Part shown: positions 42,012-51,161 of the stretch, one piece after another
Layout: each line of letters begins with the position of its first letter
How positions within the stretch are numbered: the first letter of the stretch is position 1
Assembly: GCA_963642245.1 (NCBI GenBank)
Contig: CAVIFY010000005.1
Coordinates: 29,052 to 93,051, forward strand
Reading direction: 5' to 3'
DNA length: 64,000 nt
Source: CAG-217 sp963642245
Lineage (GTDB): Bacteria; Bacillota; Clostridia; Oscillospirales; Acutalibacteraceae
Translations under genes and position numbers: made by a program
Notes under the pieces: generated by a model
What the model saw: the letters and a program-made list of their open reading frames with translations, nothing else
The model's database searches: none
Told to the model about the DNA's origin: nothing

Positions 42012-43145
42012 ATGAAAGAACAAATCACCATTGAGGAGCTGCTGGTGCTGGAGCCGGGCAGCTACCTGCTTTACGATATGCGGGACCGCTATTCCTTTGA
42101 TTACGGCGCCATTCCAGGCGCAGAGCATAAGGAGCAGGCGGCGATCTTAGAGGCGGCTGACACGCTCCCCAAGGACAAGCCGGTGATCATCTGTTGCAAA
42201 AGCGGTCTGCTTAGTGACGCAGTAGCAGAGGAGCTGCGCGCCCATGGGGTGCAGGCCATGAATTTGCAGGGCGGCTACTACGGCTATCTGATGCAAAGCC
42301 TGCACTTTGAGGCTGACAAGGCGAAGGAAGTGCAACACAGCATTCACAAGAAGTTCCATAAAGAGATCTGGAGTCGCTTTACCGCTGCGCTGGACGAATA
42401 CCAGCTGCTGCAACCGGGGGACAAGGTGGCCGTTTGTATCAGCGGCGGCAAGGACAGTATGCTGATGGCACTGCTGTTCCAAGAACTGCAAAAGCACAGC
42501 CGCTTTCCCTTTGAGGTGGTGTACCTGGTGATGGACCCGGGTTACAGCCCCAAGAACCGAGAGGTGATCGAGCGCAACGCCCGCACCTTAGGGCTGCCCA
42601 TTACCGTGTTTGAGACGGATATTTTCTCCTCCGTTTTGCATATAGAAAAGTCGCCCTGCTATATCTGCGCCCGTATGCGCCGGGGGCATTTGTACAACAA
42701 GGCCAAGGAACTGGGCTGCAACAAGATCGCCCTGGGCCACCATTATGACGATGTGATCGAGACCATCTTAATGGGTATGCTGTACGGCGGCCAGGTGCAA
42801 ACTATGATGCCCAAGCTGCACAGCACCAACTTTGCCGGTATGGAGTTGATCCGGCCGCTGTATCTGGTGCGGGAGAGCAGCATTGAGCACTGGCGGGATC
42901 ATAACGGCCTGCACTTTATCCAGTGCGCCTGCAAGTTTACGGACACTTGCACCTCCTGCAACCCGGACAATACCTCCAAGCGCAAGCGCACCAAGGAGCT
43001 GATCCAAATGCTCCACGAGGAAAGCCCCCAGGTGGAGAGCAACATCTTCCGCAGTGTGGAGCATGTGAATATTGACACGGTGATCGGCTACAAGCAGCAC
43101 GGCCGGCTGCATTCGTTCCTGGACACTTACGACGAAACGGAATAA
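42012..43145 (+). CDS. Rhodanese domain fused to TtcA/TilS-like PP-loop ATPase
   Basis: 377 residues. The N-terminal rhodanese domain (~1-110) has the sulfur-accepting Cys in IICCKSGL. The PP-loop domain carries SGGKDSMLMALL, a CYIC motif (about residue 218) and a Cys-rich stretch CACKFTDTCTSCNPD near residue 305. TtcA-type enzymes thiolate tRNA cytidine-32 using a 4Fe-4S cluster held by Cys motifs. Fusion to a rhodanese would supply persulfide sulfur directly, an inference from the domains. The gene has its own promoter and terminator. Confidence 0.9.
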   Translation: MKEQITIEELLVLEPGSYLLYDMRDRYSFDYGAIPGAEHKEQAAILEAADTLPKDKPVIICCKSGLLSDAVAEELRAHGVQAMNLQGGYYGYLMQSLHFEADKAKEVQHSIHKKFHKEIWSRFTAALDEYQLLQPGDKVAVCISGGKDSMLMALLFQELQKHSRFPFEVVYLVMDPGYSPKNREVIERNARTLGLPITVFETDIFSSVLHIEKSPCYICARMRRGHLYNKAKELGCNKIALGHHYDDVIETILMGMLYGGQVQTMMPKLHSTNFAGMELIRPLYLVRESSIEHWRDHNGLHFIQCACKFTDTCTSCNPDNTSKRKRTKELIQMLHEESPQVESNIFRSVEHVNIDTVIGYKQHGRLHSFLDTYDETE

Positions 43146-43161
43146 GCCTATATAAAACGAA

Positions 43162-43189
43162 CCCCGGAGCACAAACTCCGGGGCTTTTT
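43162..43189. terminator. Terminator of TtcA-like gene, also downstream of hppA
   Basis: CCCCGGAG-CACAAA-CTCCGGGG then CTTTTT. It lies between converging genes and can work in both directions. Confidence 0.9.
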
Positions 43190-43204
43190 GTATCTCAATT
43201 GATT

Positions 43205-45247
43205 TTAGAAGTTTAGCAGACCAGCGCCGCCGTTGACTGCCATAAAGGCAGAGGAGAACACCAGAGACACAATGGTCATCAGCTTAATAAGAATGTTGAT
43301 GGACGGGCCGGAGGTGTCCTTAAAGGGATCGCCTACCGTGTCGCCGACTACGGCAGCCTTATGGGCCTCAGAGCCTTTGCCGCCGTCTTCCAGGCCCTCA
43401 ATGTACTTCTTGGCATTGTCCCAGGCACCGCCGCTGTTGGCCATAAAGATCGCCATCATTACGCCGCTGACCAGCGCACCGGCCAGCAGACCGCCCAGGC
43501 TCTCAACGCCCAGCAGGAAGCCTACCAGCAGGGGAGCCACCACTGCCATAATACCAGGCAGGATCATCTCTTTCAGCGCTGCGGTGGTGGAGATGGACAC
43601 GCACTTGGTGTAGTCCGGCTTTTCCGTGCCCTTTAAGATACCGGGCTTTTCCCGGAACTGGCGGCGCACTTCCTCGATCATCTTGTTGGCCGCCTTGCCC
43701 ACGGAACTCATGGTAAAGGCAGAGAACAGGAAGGGTAGCATACCGCCCAGGAACAGGCCGACCACCACTTTGGCGTCCAAAATGCTCATACCGCCGTTGG
43801 TGATATTGGTGGTCTCTGCAAAGGAGGCAAACAGTGCCAGTGCCGTTAAAGCAGCGGAGCCGATGGCAAAGCCTTTGCCTACCGCAGCCGTGGTGTTGCC
43901 CACGCTGTCCAGCTTATCGGTGATCTTGCGCACAGAGCTGTCCAGTTCGCTCATTTCGGCAATACCGCCGGCGTTGTCCGCAATGGGACCGTAAGCGTCA
44001 ACCGCTACGGTGATCCCGGTGGTGGACAGCATACCTACAGCAGCCAGTGCAATACCGTACAGGCCCAGGAACTTATAAGACAGCAGAATGCCCACGGCGA
44101 TAAACAGCACCGGAATGGCGGTGGAGCGCATACCCACGCTCATACCGCTGATAATGTTGGTGGCTGCGCCGGTCTTAGAACTTTCTGCAATTTCTTTAAC
44201 AGACTTATAATGATCGGAAGTATAAATCTCCGTCAGCTTGCCAATGGCAGTGCCCACGATCAGGCCGCACAGCACGCACCAAAAGCCGTTCATGGTGCCC
44301 AGCATAAAGTGGCTCAGCACCCCGGCGGCGATGATCACCAGCGCCGTTGCGGTGTATTCACCCCGGTTCAGGGCACGCTGGGGGTCGGTGCCGTCCTTGG
44401 CACGCACAAAGAAAGTGGCGATTACAGAGCCGAGAATGCCCACGCCGCACAGCACCAGCGGGAAGATCGCCGCATACAGCCGATCGCTGACTGTGGTGGC
44501 CGCAAAGGCCAGGGTAATGGCAGAGATGATGGAGCCAACATAGCTTTCAAACAAATCGGCGCCCATACCGGCCACATCGCCTACATTGTCGCCCACATTG
44601 TCTGCAATGGTGGCCGGGTTGCGGGGGTCGTCCTCCGGAATACCGGCTTCCACTTTACCTACCAGGTCGGCGCCCACATCCGCAGCCTTGGTATAAATAC
44701 CGCCGCCAACACGGGCAAACAGGGCGATAGAAGACGCACCCAGGCTAAAGCCGGTGAGAATATTCAGCGCAGAGGCGTCGCTGACCAGATCGTACTTGCT
44801 GTTCAGGAACAGGAAGATCAGCCCCACGCCGATCACGCCCAGGCCCACAACAGACAGACCCATTACGGCGCCGCCGCTAAAGGCGATCTTCAGCGCTTTA
44901 TTCATACCCCGCTCCCGGGCAGCGTTGGCGGTACGCACATTGGCCTTGGTGGCCACGGTCATACCAAAGAACCCGGCCAGGGTAGAGAACAGGGCGCCGA
45001 TCACAAAGCAAACGGCGGTGAGCCAGTTGATCACCAGGCCGATCACCAAAAACAGCACCACGGCAAAAACGATCAAGATCCGATACTCGGCAAACAAAAA
45101 GGCGCGTGCGCCGGTGGCAATGGCGTCGGCGATCTCTTTCATTCTCGCCGTGCCGGCCTCTTTCTTGCTGATATAGCGGGCGGTGAACAGGGCAAACAGC
45201 AGCGCCACCAAACCGCACACAGGTACAAGGTACAATAACTTTTCCAT
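43205..45247 (-). CDS. hppA: Membrane-bound proton/sodium-translocating pyrophosphatase, K+-dependent type
   Basis: 680 residues from ATG 45247 (AGAGG upstream), with a run of ~16 membrane segments. The catalytic stretch DVGADLVGKVEAGIPEDDPRNPATIADNVGDNVGDVAGMGADLFES is the family signature. At the position that decides potassium dependence the sequence reads GNTTAAVGKG, with Ala, the K+-dependent type; the K+-independent type has Lys there. The enzyme hydrolyses PPi and pumps H+ or Na+ out of the cytoplasm; which ion cannot be told here. It has its own promoter and a hairpin in the leader. Confidence 0.95.
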   Translation of the reverse strand: MEKLLYLVPVCGLVALLFALFTARYISKKEAGTARMKEIADAIATGARAFLFAEYRILIVFAVVLFLVIGLVINWLTAVCFVIGALFSTLAGFFGMTVATKANVRTANAARERGMNKALKIAFSGGAVMGLSVVGLGVIGVGLIFLFLNSKYDLVSDASALNILTGFSLGASSIALFARVGGGIYTKAADVGADLVGKVEAGIPEDDPRNPATIADNVGDNVGDVAGMGADLFESYVGSIISAITLAFAATTVSDRLYAAIFPLVLCGVGILGSVIATFFVRAKDGTDPQRALNRGEYTATALVIIAAGVLSHFMLGTMNGFWCVLCGLIVGTAIGKLTEIYTSDHYKSVKEIAESSKTGAATNIISGMSVGMRSTAIPVLFIAVGILLSYKFLGLYGIALAAVGMLSTTGITVAVDAYGPIADNAGGIAEMSELDSSVRKITDKLDSVGNTTAAVGKGFAIGSAALTALALFASFAETTNITNGGMSILDAKVVVGLFLGGMLPFLFSAFTMSSVGKAANKMIEEVRRQFREKPGILKGTEKPDYTKCVSISTTAALKEMILPGIMAVVAPLLVGFLLGVESLGGLLAGALVSGVMMAIFMANSGGAWDNAKKYIEGLEDGGKGSEAHKAAVVGDTVGDPFKDTSGPSINILIKLMTIVSLVFSSAFMAVNGGAGLLNF

Positions 45248-45266
45248 AAACAACCTCTCCCGGTCC

Positions 45267-45290
45267 GAATTCCGGCAAAGCCGGGAATTC
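45267..45290 (-). promoter_or_regulatory. Leader hairpin of hppA
   Basis: GAATTCCGGC-AAA-GCCGGGAATTC, an imperfect 10-bp inverted repeat in the leader just before the ribosome site. Possible mRNA stability or attenuation element. Confidence 0.4.
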
Positions 45291-45305
45291 ATGTACTTTA
45301 ATTTA

Positions 45306-45334
45306 TTTTTACCATACTTGTAAGAAAAAGTCAA
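45306..45334 (-). promoter_or_regulatory. Promoter of hppA
   Basis: Minus strand TTGACT (45329-45334), 17-base spacer, TAAAAA (45306-45311). Confidence 0.7.
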
Positions 45335-45457
45335 CAAACAAAAAAGCCGCTTTGTTATAAGGATTGTTGATGTTAGACAAAAATATGCAAAATCGGCGGT
45401 ATAAGTGCATAAGATTTCATACAGCTGCCAAAAAAAGACCGATCCGTGCATAAAAAA

Positions 45458-45485
45458 ACAGTACGGAAGAACCGTACTGTTTTTG
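45458..45485. terminator. Bidirectional terminator beside MFS gene
   Basis: ACAGTACGG-AAGA-ACCGTACTGT with TTTTTTTA on the minus side and TTTTG on the plus side. Confidence 0.88.
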
Positions 45486-45510
45486 TCGCTATTATAATAG
45501 TATGTAAGAC

Positions 45511-47028
45511 TTAGTCGGCAGCCTTTTCGTTCTGCTCTGCCAAACGGGCAGCGCGCTTTTCGGCCAGTTCCACGATCATCTGCTGCTGCAGGTCACCGTG
45601 AATGTTGTAGAACAGGAAAGACAGACCGTAAAGGCCACGAGCCAAACCGGGCAGGATACAGAACACAGCCCAAATACCGGACAGAATGCCGGGATCCGTC
45701 TGGGGCACAGCGTTGCCCAGAGAGTCGGTCAGGGGAATGTAGTTGATCCAGGTCAGCACCATACCGGACAGCCAGGAGGTAATGGAGGTGGCCAGCTTGG
45801 TGAAGTAGCCCTGCACGGTGGTCACCAGCGCCTCGTTGCGCAGGCCGTGTTTCCATTCCATATAGTCCAGCGCCTCTGCGGTCAGAATGGGGTTGACTAC
45901 CTGGATCACTTTATTGGGCAGACCGCAAATGGTCAGGCCAAAGACCACCCAAATGAAGTTGAGGATCCGGTGGTCGGAGAAAGTCTGACCAAAGGGGTGG
46001 TAACCGATAAAGAACAGAGTAAAGTAGGCCACGCCGCCGAACACACCGGCCAGGATCGCCGTTACACGGGCACCCAGTTTCTTGACCATTTTGGCAGCCA
46101 TCGGCACCATCAGGTAGTTGGGAATACCGGTAAACAGGCCGCAGATGGTCTGGTTCATAATGGCGCCGGTATTGTTCAGCCAGAAATACTGCTCGGAAGA
46201 ACCGCCGACGGCCTTAAAGTTGTTGAAGAAATCAGACAGAATGATGGCAAACAGGGGACGGTTGGAGAAGATCTCCTTAATGGACTGGAGGATGGAGGTC
46301 TCGTTCATTTCCTCACGGCTCATCAGCGGCACGCGCTCCCGCATATTGAAGAACCCAAACACCGAGAACCCGGCGCAAAGGATCAGCATACAGTAGGCAA
46401 AGCCGGTGTACACGCCCTGCATAGTAATGTTCTTGTTGATCTTCGGCAGCAGCTGTACAAACACAGGTACAAGCGAGGGCAGCCAGGTGCCGAACAGCTC
46501 AAAGAACTTGGTGGTGGTGATCAAATTGTTTCGCTCGTCGTTATTTGGCGTTATGTTATAGACAAGCAGCCAGTAGGCGCCAAAGTAGCTCATACCCAGA
46601 CCGTACAGCAAGATACCCACCGCAGACCAAATGATCTTCTGCGTAGAGTTCAGATCCGGGGCGGTAAACATCATATAACCGCCGATAAGCCACATAGGCA
46701 GGGACAGGATCAGGAACGGCCGAATACGACCCCAGCGGGTACGGGTACGGTCAATGATCAGTCCGCTGATGGTATCGTCCGCCGCGTCGTAGATCGAGGC
46801 AAACAGGTTGATGTTTGCGTATGCGGTGGTGTTCAGCTTTAAGAACTGGATCATAAAGAATTCCTTGAACGCACTGGTAAACTGGTCCAAGTTCTTCTTA
46901 CCGAAGTTCACCAGCACAAAGGCGGCGATCTCCTTAGGTGACAAGTAGCGCTTTTTGGTATAAGCCAGCTTTTCCAATTCTTCCAGTTCAGAATCGTTCA
47001 GCTGCTGAGACTCGACTTTTTCTGCCAA
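45511..47028 (-). CDS. GPH-family (MelB-like) sugar:cation symporter
   Basis: 505 residues with ~12 membrane segments. The cation-site region YDAADDTISGLIIDRTRTRWGRIRPF is the MelB signature (Asp residues in TM2 and the following basic loop). TM segments run from FMIQFLKLN to the C-terminal LARGLYGLSFLF. The N-terminus has a ~45-residue polar extension and the C-terminus a charged tail of ~30 residues. It probably imports a glycoside with Na+ or H+. No hydrolase lies next to it, so the substrate is open. Confidence 0.9.
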   Translation of the reverse strand: MAEKVESQQLNDSELEELEKLAYTKKRYLSPKEIAAFVLVNFGKKNLDQFTSAFKEFFMIQFLKLNTTAYANINLFASIYDAADDTISGLIIDRTRTRWGRIRPFLILSLPMWLIGGYMMFTAPDLNSTQKIIWSAVGILLYGLGMSYFGAYWLLVYNITPNNDERNNLITTTKFFELFGTWLPSLVPVFVQLLPKINKNITMQGVYTGFAYCMLILCAGFSVFGFFNMRERVPLMSREEMNETSILQSIKEIFSNRPLFAIILSDFFNNFKAVGGSSEQYFWLNNTGAIMNQTICGLFTGIPNYLMVPMAAKMVKKLGARVTAILAGVFGGVAYFTLFFIGYHPFGQTFSDHRILNFIWVVFGLTICGLPNKVIQVVNPILTAEALDYMEWKHGLRNEALVTTVQGYFTKLATSITSWLSGMVLTWINYIPLTDSLGNAVPQTDPGILSGIWAVFCILPGLARGLYGLSFLFYNIHGDLQQQMIVELAEKRAARLAEQNEKAAD

Positions 47029-47198
47029 AATTTTCCCTCATTTCAGGGCCGTAGCCCAACAAAATCATAACGATATAATTTTAGCATAAGAACTACGCCA
47101 AATCAACACCTTTTTCTGTACAAAAGTGACAAGATAATGCACGATAGGAAACGGTGTGTAACATTTCTTCCGCCTTTTGATTTTTGGCGGCAATTCTA

Positions 47199-47227
47199 TT
47201 GACAACCGGGGCCAAACATTATAAAAT
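47199..47227 (+). promoter_or_regulatory. Promoter of zinc-ribbon membrane gene
   Basis: TTGACA (47199-47204), 17-base spacer, TAAAAT (47222-47227). Confidence 0.8.
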
Positions 47228-47324
47228 ATTTTGGTGAATATGAATGACTGTTACCGGTTTTGATCGGCGATTTTTATTCATTCATAACAGATACCAGCGC
47301 CACGGCGCCGAAAGGATGTAGACT

Positions 47325-48248
47325 ATGGCATCGACCTGCCCCAACTGCGGCAAGAAATTGCATTTTTGGAACATTAAGGCGGAGTGCTCCGCCTGCGGTG
47401 TGAGTATTCCCAACTATAATTGGGAGGAAAGACTGGAGGAGGACAACCGCAATGCGGAACACGCGTTCGGCGTATTTAACCGTACCCTCAGCCGTATGGC
47501 GTACTCCATGTGGGGCACTAAGCTGCGCATTGCCCGCCTGGTGCTGACCTTTTTACCGGCTGTGGGGTTCATTCTCCCTTGGGCCAACATAAAGGGCACC
47601 GGCTCCAACTTTGTGCTGAGCATTCTCTCTTTTGACGGCAGCAAGTCGCTGATCGACTTTTTTAAGGCGTTTTTTGGCGATACAGGGCTGTTTACCACCA
47701 CCATGGGTATGGAGGGCTACAGCGGCCCGGTGACCCTGGGTGTGATCGGCTACTTCCTATTTTTGCTCAGCGCGCTGTTTATCGTGATCGCATTCTTTAT
47801 GGTGCTGATCCGCTGCAAAAATTCTAAGACAAAGACCACCATTGTATTTGATGTGCTATCCATTGCAGCTTCTGTCGCCGCCGTGATCTGCTTTACCGTT
47901 GGCGGTCAGCGGGGCGCGGACCTGGGCGCATTCAGCTTTGGCGGCAACGCGGCACTGGCGCCCAGCGGTGCCATCGGCTGGGGCTACTTTGTGGCGCTGC
48001 TTTTGCTGCTGGTGGCCACCGGTATGAACATTGCCGTAGTTAAGGCGCCTGCCAAGTCCGATGAAGAGCTGGAAAACGAGCGCCTGGCCCGGGTAGCTGC
48101 CAAGGAAGAAAAGGAACGCCTGGCTGACGAAAAGCGGGAACTTGAGCGTGTACAAGCCGCCAAGAAAGCCCAGGAAGAAGAAAAGGCCAAGGTGGAAGAG
48201 GCCAAGCGCAAGCTGGCTGCCAAGGCAGAAAAGCGCAAGAATAAATAA
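47325..48248 (+). CDS. Zinc-ribbon membrane protein with C-terminal coiled coil
   Basis: 307 residues. The N-terminus has a zinc ribbon CPNCGKKL / CSACG (residues ~5-28). Four membrane segments lie at about 68-85, 137-165 (LGVIGYFLFLLSALFIVIAFF), 173-191 and 217-235. A long Glu/Lys/Ala-rich coiled coil runs from ~245 to the end. No family recognised beyond the parts; in Clostridia such proteins are often near division or envelope genes. Start ATG 47325 follows GAAAGGATG. A terminator follows directly. Confidence 0.75.
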   Translation: MASTCPNCGKKLHFWNIKAECSACGVSIPNYNWEERLEEDNRNAEHAFGVFNRTLSRMAYSMWGTKLRIARLVLTFLPAVGFILPWANIKGTGSNFVLSILSFDGSKSLIDFFKAFFGDTGLFTTTMGMEGYSGPVTLGVIGYFLFLLSALFIVIAFFMVLIRCKNSKTKTTIVFDVLSIAASVAAVICFTVGGQRGADLGAFSFGGNAALAPSGAIGWGYFVALLLLLVATGMNIAVVKAPAKSDEELENERLARVAAKEEKERLADEKRELERVQAAKKAQEEEKAKVEEAKRKLAAKAEKRKNK

Positions 48249-48252
48249 TAAC

Positions 48253-48306
48253 AAAAGGGAGCGGCACAGCTGCGGCAGATCGCCGAGCCTGCGGCTCCTT
48301 TTTTGT
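48253..48306 (+). terminator. Terminator of zinc-ribbon membrane gene
   Basis: AAAAGGGAGC / GGCTCCTTTTTT outer stem with an inner GGC-rich stem. Confidence 0.8.
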
Positions 48307-48310
48307 TACC

Positions 48311-48339
48311 TTGACCGGCAAAGCCGGTTTTGGTATAAT
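48311..48339 (+). promoter_or_regulatory. Promoter of small membrane gene and OYE-like gene
   Basis: TTGACC (48311-48316), 17-base spacer, TATAAT (48334-48339). Confidence 0.8.
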
Positions 48340-48373
48340 GGTAAAAAGACTGGAATATAACTGGAGTGATACG

Positions 48374-48940
48374 ATGGCAGAGGATAAGAAAGAACTGACC
48401 CCGGCAGGGGAGAAGAAAGCAAAGAAGAAGCTCACCGGCAAGCAAAAAGGCATTATCGCCGGTGTGGTAGTGGCCGTGGTGGTGCTGCTGGTGGGCATTG
48501 CCGGTTATGTGGTGACCCATGTGAACAACTACGGCTTTTATAATAAGCTGGTGATCGCCCTGGCGCCGGATAAGATCGAGGACTACGGCAAGACCTTTTA
48601 TCTCAAGACCAACCCGGCCTATGACCAGGAGAAGGCCCCCAACGAGCCCATGTTCATTTGCTACTACAAGGACGCAAACGGCAAGGAAGTGGACCTACCC
48701 GGCGGCACCTATAAAGAGGACGGCAACAACGGCCAGGTGCTCATTGCGTTCCTGGGCAAAGCCGCCGAGAAAGTGGTCGCCATTCAAAAGACCGTGACCA
48801 TTATCTTTTGGGTACTGGTGGCTGTGGCCGTGTGCGTGCTGATCTATATTTGGTATCGGCTGGACGCCCGCTATGAGGAGCGCCAAAAGCTGGCTGCCCA
48901 CGGCGGCAAAGAGATCGACAAAAAGAAACGCAAAAAATAA
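48374..48940 (+). CDS. Hypothetical membrane protein
   Basis: 188 residues from ATG 48374 (GGAGTGA upstream; a frame extension to 48311 lacks support). A Lys-rich N-terminus (KKAKKKLTGKQKG) is followed by TM1 (about 27-50, IIAGVVVAVVVLLVGIAGYVV). A ~90-residue outside domain and TM2 (about 143-163, IIFWVLVAVAVCVLIYIWY) follow, with a basic tail. No family recognised. It lies 29 bases ahead of the OYE-like gene and probably shares its transcript. Confidence 0.7.
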   Translation: MAEDKKELTPAGEKKAKKKLTGKQKGIIAGVVVAVVVLLVGIAGYVVTHVNNYGFYNKLVIALAPDKIEDYGKTFYLKTNPAYDQEKAPNEPMFICYYKDANGKEVDLPGGTYKEDGNNGQVLIAFLGKAAEKVVAIQKTVTIIFWVLVAVAVCVLIYIWYRLDARYEERQKLAAHGGKEIDKKKRKK

Positions 48941-48969
48941 GTCTGCCATCGGCAGAGCGAGGTTTGCTT

Positions 48970-51036
48970 ATGAACTACGATTTATTGTTTTCTCCCGCCA
49001 AGATCGGCAATGTTACGGTAAAGAACCGCATTATTATGGAGCCTATGTGCATGGGCTTTGGCCAGTTTGACGGGCGTGCCACGGATACCATGATGGACTA
49101 CTACGAGGAGCGCGCCAAGGGCGGCGTGGGGCTGATCTTTACGGAGATCACCCGGGTCAACGACCTGACCGGTGCTTCTTCCTTTGGTCAGCTGGGCATG
49201 AGCCATGATTACCAGATCGACTCCCTGCGCACCATGGCCCAGCGGGTACACCGCCACGGCACCAAGCTAATGGTGGAGCTGCACCATCCGGGGCGGCAAA
49301 ATCTGGGTCTGATGGTGGGCACACTGCCCATTTGCGTGGCCGGTGACCGCTTTCTCGGCTCCGCCTACGCCAAGCTGCTGTATGGCAGCGTGATCCCCCC
49401 CGGCAAGAAGTTGCAGGACAAGGACATTGTGCCCCGCACGGTGGCGCCCAGTCGGTGCGAAAAGAGCAAAATGAGCGAGAGCGTCAACCGCGGCCTGTCC
49501 CATCGGGGCGTGCAGCGGCTGATCATGCAATTTATTGAGGCGGCGCAAAGAGTGAAGAAAGCCGGCTGTGACGGTGTGGAACTGCATGCTGCCCACGGCT
49601 ATCTCATTCAGCAATTTTTGTCTCCCAACACCAACCGGAGAACGGACGAGTACGGCGGTTCGCTGGAGAACAGAATGCGGTTTTTGACGGAGATCATTGA
49701 CGGCATTCGCATTACCTGCGGGCGTGATTTTCCCATTGTGGTGCGCCTGTCGGTGGACGAGATGTACGACCGTATCGGCCAGCCGGGCAAGGGCTACGGC
49801 CTGGACGAGGGCCTGCAAATGGCCAAAATTCTGTCTGACAAACGCATTGACGCCATTGATGTGTCCTCTGCGTGCTACGATACATTCAACTACTGGCTGG
49901 AGCCGGTAACTTTCTCTTGCGGCTGGCGCAAGCACCTGGCACAGGCGGTCAAGGAAGTGGTGAATATTCCCGTGATCGCCGCCAACCTGATCCGTGCCCC
50001 GGAGCAGGCGGAGGAGCAGCTGGCACAGGGGATCCAGGACTTTGTGGGTCTTGGCCGCCCGCTGATCGCCGATCCCTACTGGGCGGATAAGGCAGAGCAG
50101 GGGAAAGCCAATGAAATTCGCCACTGTATCAACTGCCTGTACTGTTTTGAGAGTATGATGGAGGGGGCCTATAAGGGCGAGCACGGCCATTGCTCCGTGA
50201 ACCCCTTTGTTGGCCGGGAGCGCACCCTGCTGGTGCAAAACGGGAATGGGCGCAAGGTGGTCATTGCCGGTGCCGGTCCTGCGGGACTGACGGCTGCGGA
50301 GCTGCTGGCTCGCCGCGGATTTGATGTAACGGTATTGGAAAAAGCCAAGACCCCCGGCGGTCAGGTGCTGCTGGCAGCCAAACCGCCCCATAAGGAGCGT
50401 ATGGCCTGGTGCACGGAAGATCTGACCACCCTGGCTAAAGCTGCGGGTGCGGAAATTCGCACCGGGGTAGAGGCCACGGCGGAGACCATTGCCGCTTATA
50501 ACCCCTATGCCGTGATCTGCGCCACCGGCGGCAGTGCGGTGCACCCCAAGGCCTTTAGCGGCAAGAATGTGTGCACGGTGACGGATATTCTCACCGGCAA
50601 GGTGAAAGTGAAAAACAAGCAGGTGGCGGTGATTGGTTCCGGTATGACCGGGCTGGAGACCTCCGAACTGCTGGCAAGCCAGGGCAACCGGGTGACCATT
50701 GTGGAGATGGCGCCCCGCATTGCGCCGGGTGCGTACTTCCAGCATGTGGACGACGCTATGCCCAAGTTGCAGGCGGCCCGCACCGTCTTTATGGTGGGGC
50801 AAAAGTTGCTGGCCGTCCATCCGGACAGCATTGAGTTGGAGCAGGTGGATACCGGCAGCAAGACCATGGTGCCTTGCGATCTGGTGGTGCTCTCCCTGGG
50901 CGTGCGCCCGGAGAACGGCCTGTATGAAAGCATAAAGAGCAGCTTCAGCCGGGTATATAATATCGGCGACAGCAACAAGATCGGCCGTATCCACAACGCC
51001 ACAGAAGCCGCTTACCAGCTGGCAATGTCCCTGTAA
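48970..51036 (+). CDS. NADH:flavin oxidoreductase / 2,4-dienoyl-CoA reductase (FadH) type enzyme
   Basis: 688 residues from ATG 48970. Residues 1-350 are an FMN TIM barrel of the Old Yellow Enzyme family (IIMEPMCMG, ELHAAHGYLIQQFLSPNTNRR, DFVGLGRPLIADP). A 4Fe-4S stretch follows with Cys in HCINCLYCFE and HCSVNP; the spacing CxxCxxC differs from the CxxCxxxC of classical FadH. FAD and NAD sites are GAGPAGLTAAELLARRGFDVTV and GSGMTGLETSELLASQGN. Substrate may be an enoate or other electrophile; related enzymes reduce bile acid intermediates, but that is not shown here. Confidence 0.9.
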   Translation: MNYDLLFSPAKIGNVTVKNRIIMEPMCMGFGQFDGRATDTMMDYYEERAKGGVGLIFTEITRVNDLTGASSFGQLGMSHDYQIDSLRTMAQRVHRHGTKLMVELHHPGRQNLGLMVGTLPICVAGDRFLGSAYAKLLYGSVIPPGKKLQDKDIVPRTVAPSRCEKSKMSESVNRGLSHRGVQRLIMQFIEAAQRVKKAGCDGVELHAAHGYLIQQFLSPNTNRRTDEYGGSLENRMRFLTEIIDGIRITCGRDFPIVVRLSVDEMYDRIGQPGKGYGLDEGLQMAKILSDKRIDAIDVSSACYDTFNYWLEPVTFSCGWRKHLAQAVKEVVNIPVIAANLIRAPEQAEEQLAQGIQDFVGLGRPLIADPYWADKAEQGKANEIRHCINCLYCFESMMEGAYKGEHGHCSVNPFVGRERTLLVQNGNGRKVVIAGAGPAGLTAAELLARRGFDVTVLEKAKTPGGQVLLAAKPPHKERMAWCTEDLTTLAKAAGAEIRTGVEATAETIAAYNPYAVICATGGSAVHPKAFSGKNVCTVTDILTGKVKVKNKQVAVIGSGMTGLETSELLASQGNRVTIVEMAPRIAPGAYFQHVDDAMPKLQAARTVFMVGQKLLAVHPDSIELEQVDTGSKTMVPCDLVVLSLGVRPENGLYESIKSSFSRVYNIGDSNKIGRIHNATEAAYQLAMSL

Positions 51037-51052
51037 ATTACATAAAAAACGA

Positions 51053-51082
51053 CCCCGAACCGCTCTGGTTCGGGGTTTTTAT
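51053..51082 (+). terminator. Terminator of OYE-like gene
   Basis: CCCCGAACC-GCTCT-GGTTCGGGG followed by TTTTT. Confidence 0.92.
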
Positions 51083-51103
51083 ATAAAAAATTGCAATTTT
51101 TCT

Positions 51104-51131
51104 TTGTATTTTGCGGATCATCTGTTATAAT
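51104..51131 (+). promoter_or_regulatory. Promoter of PurF-like gene
   Basis: TTGTAT (51104-51109), 16-base spacer, TATAAT (51126-51131). Confidence 0.65.
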
Positions 51132-51161
51132 AGGCACATTCCAAGGAGAGGATGTGGAGTT

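Noticed and set aside
49267..50994. 575-codon open frame on the minus strand
   Set aside because: Antisense of the OYE/FadH-type gene, whose domains and motifs are unmistakable.
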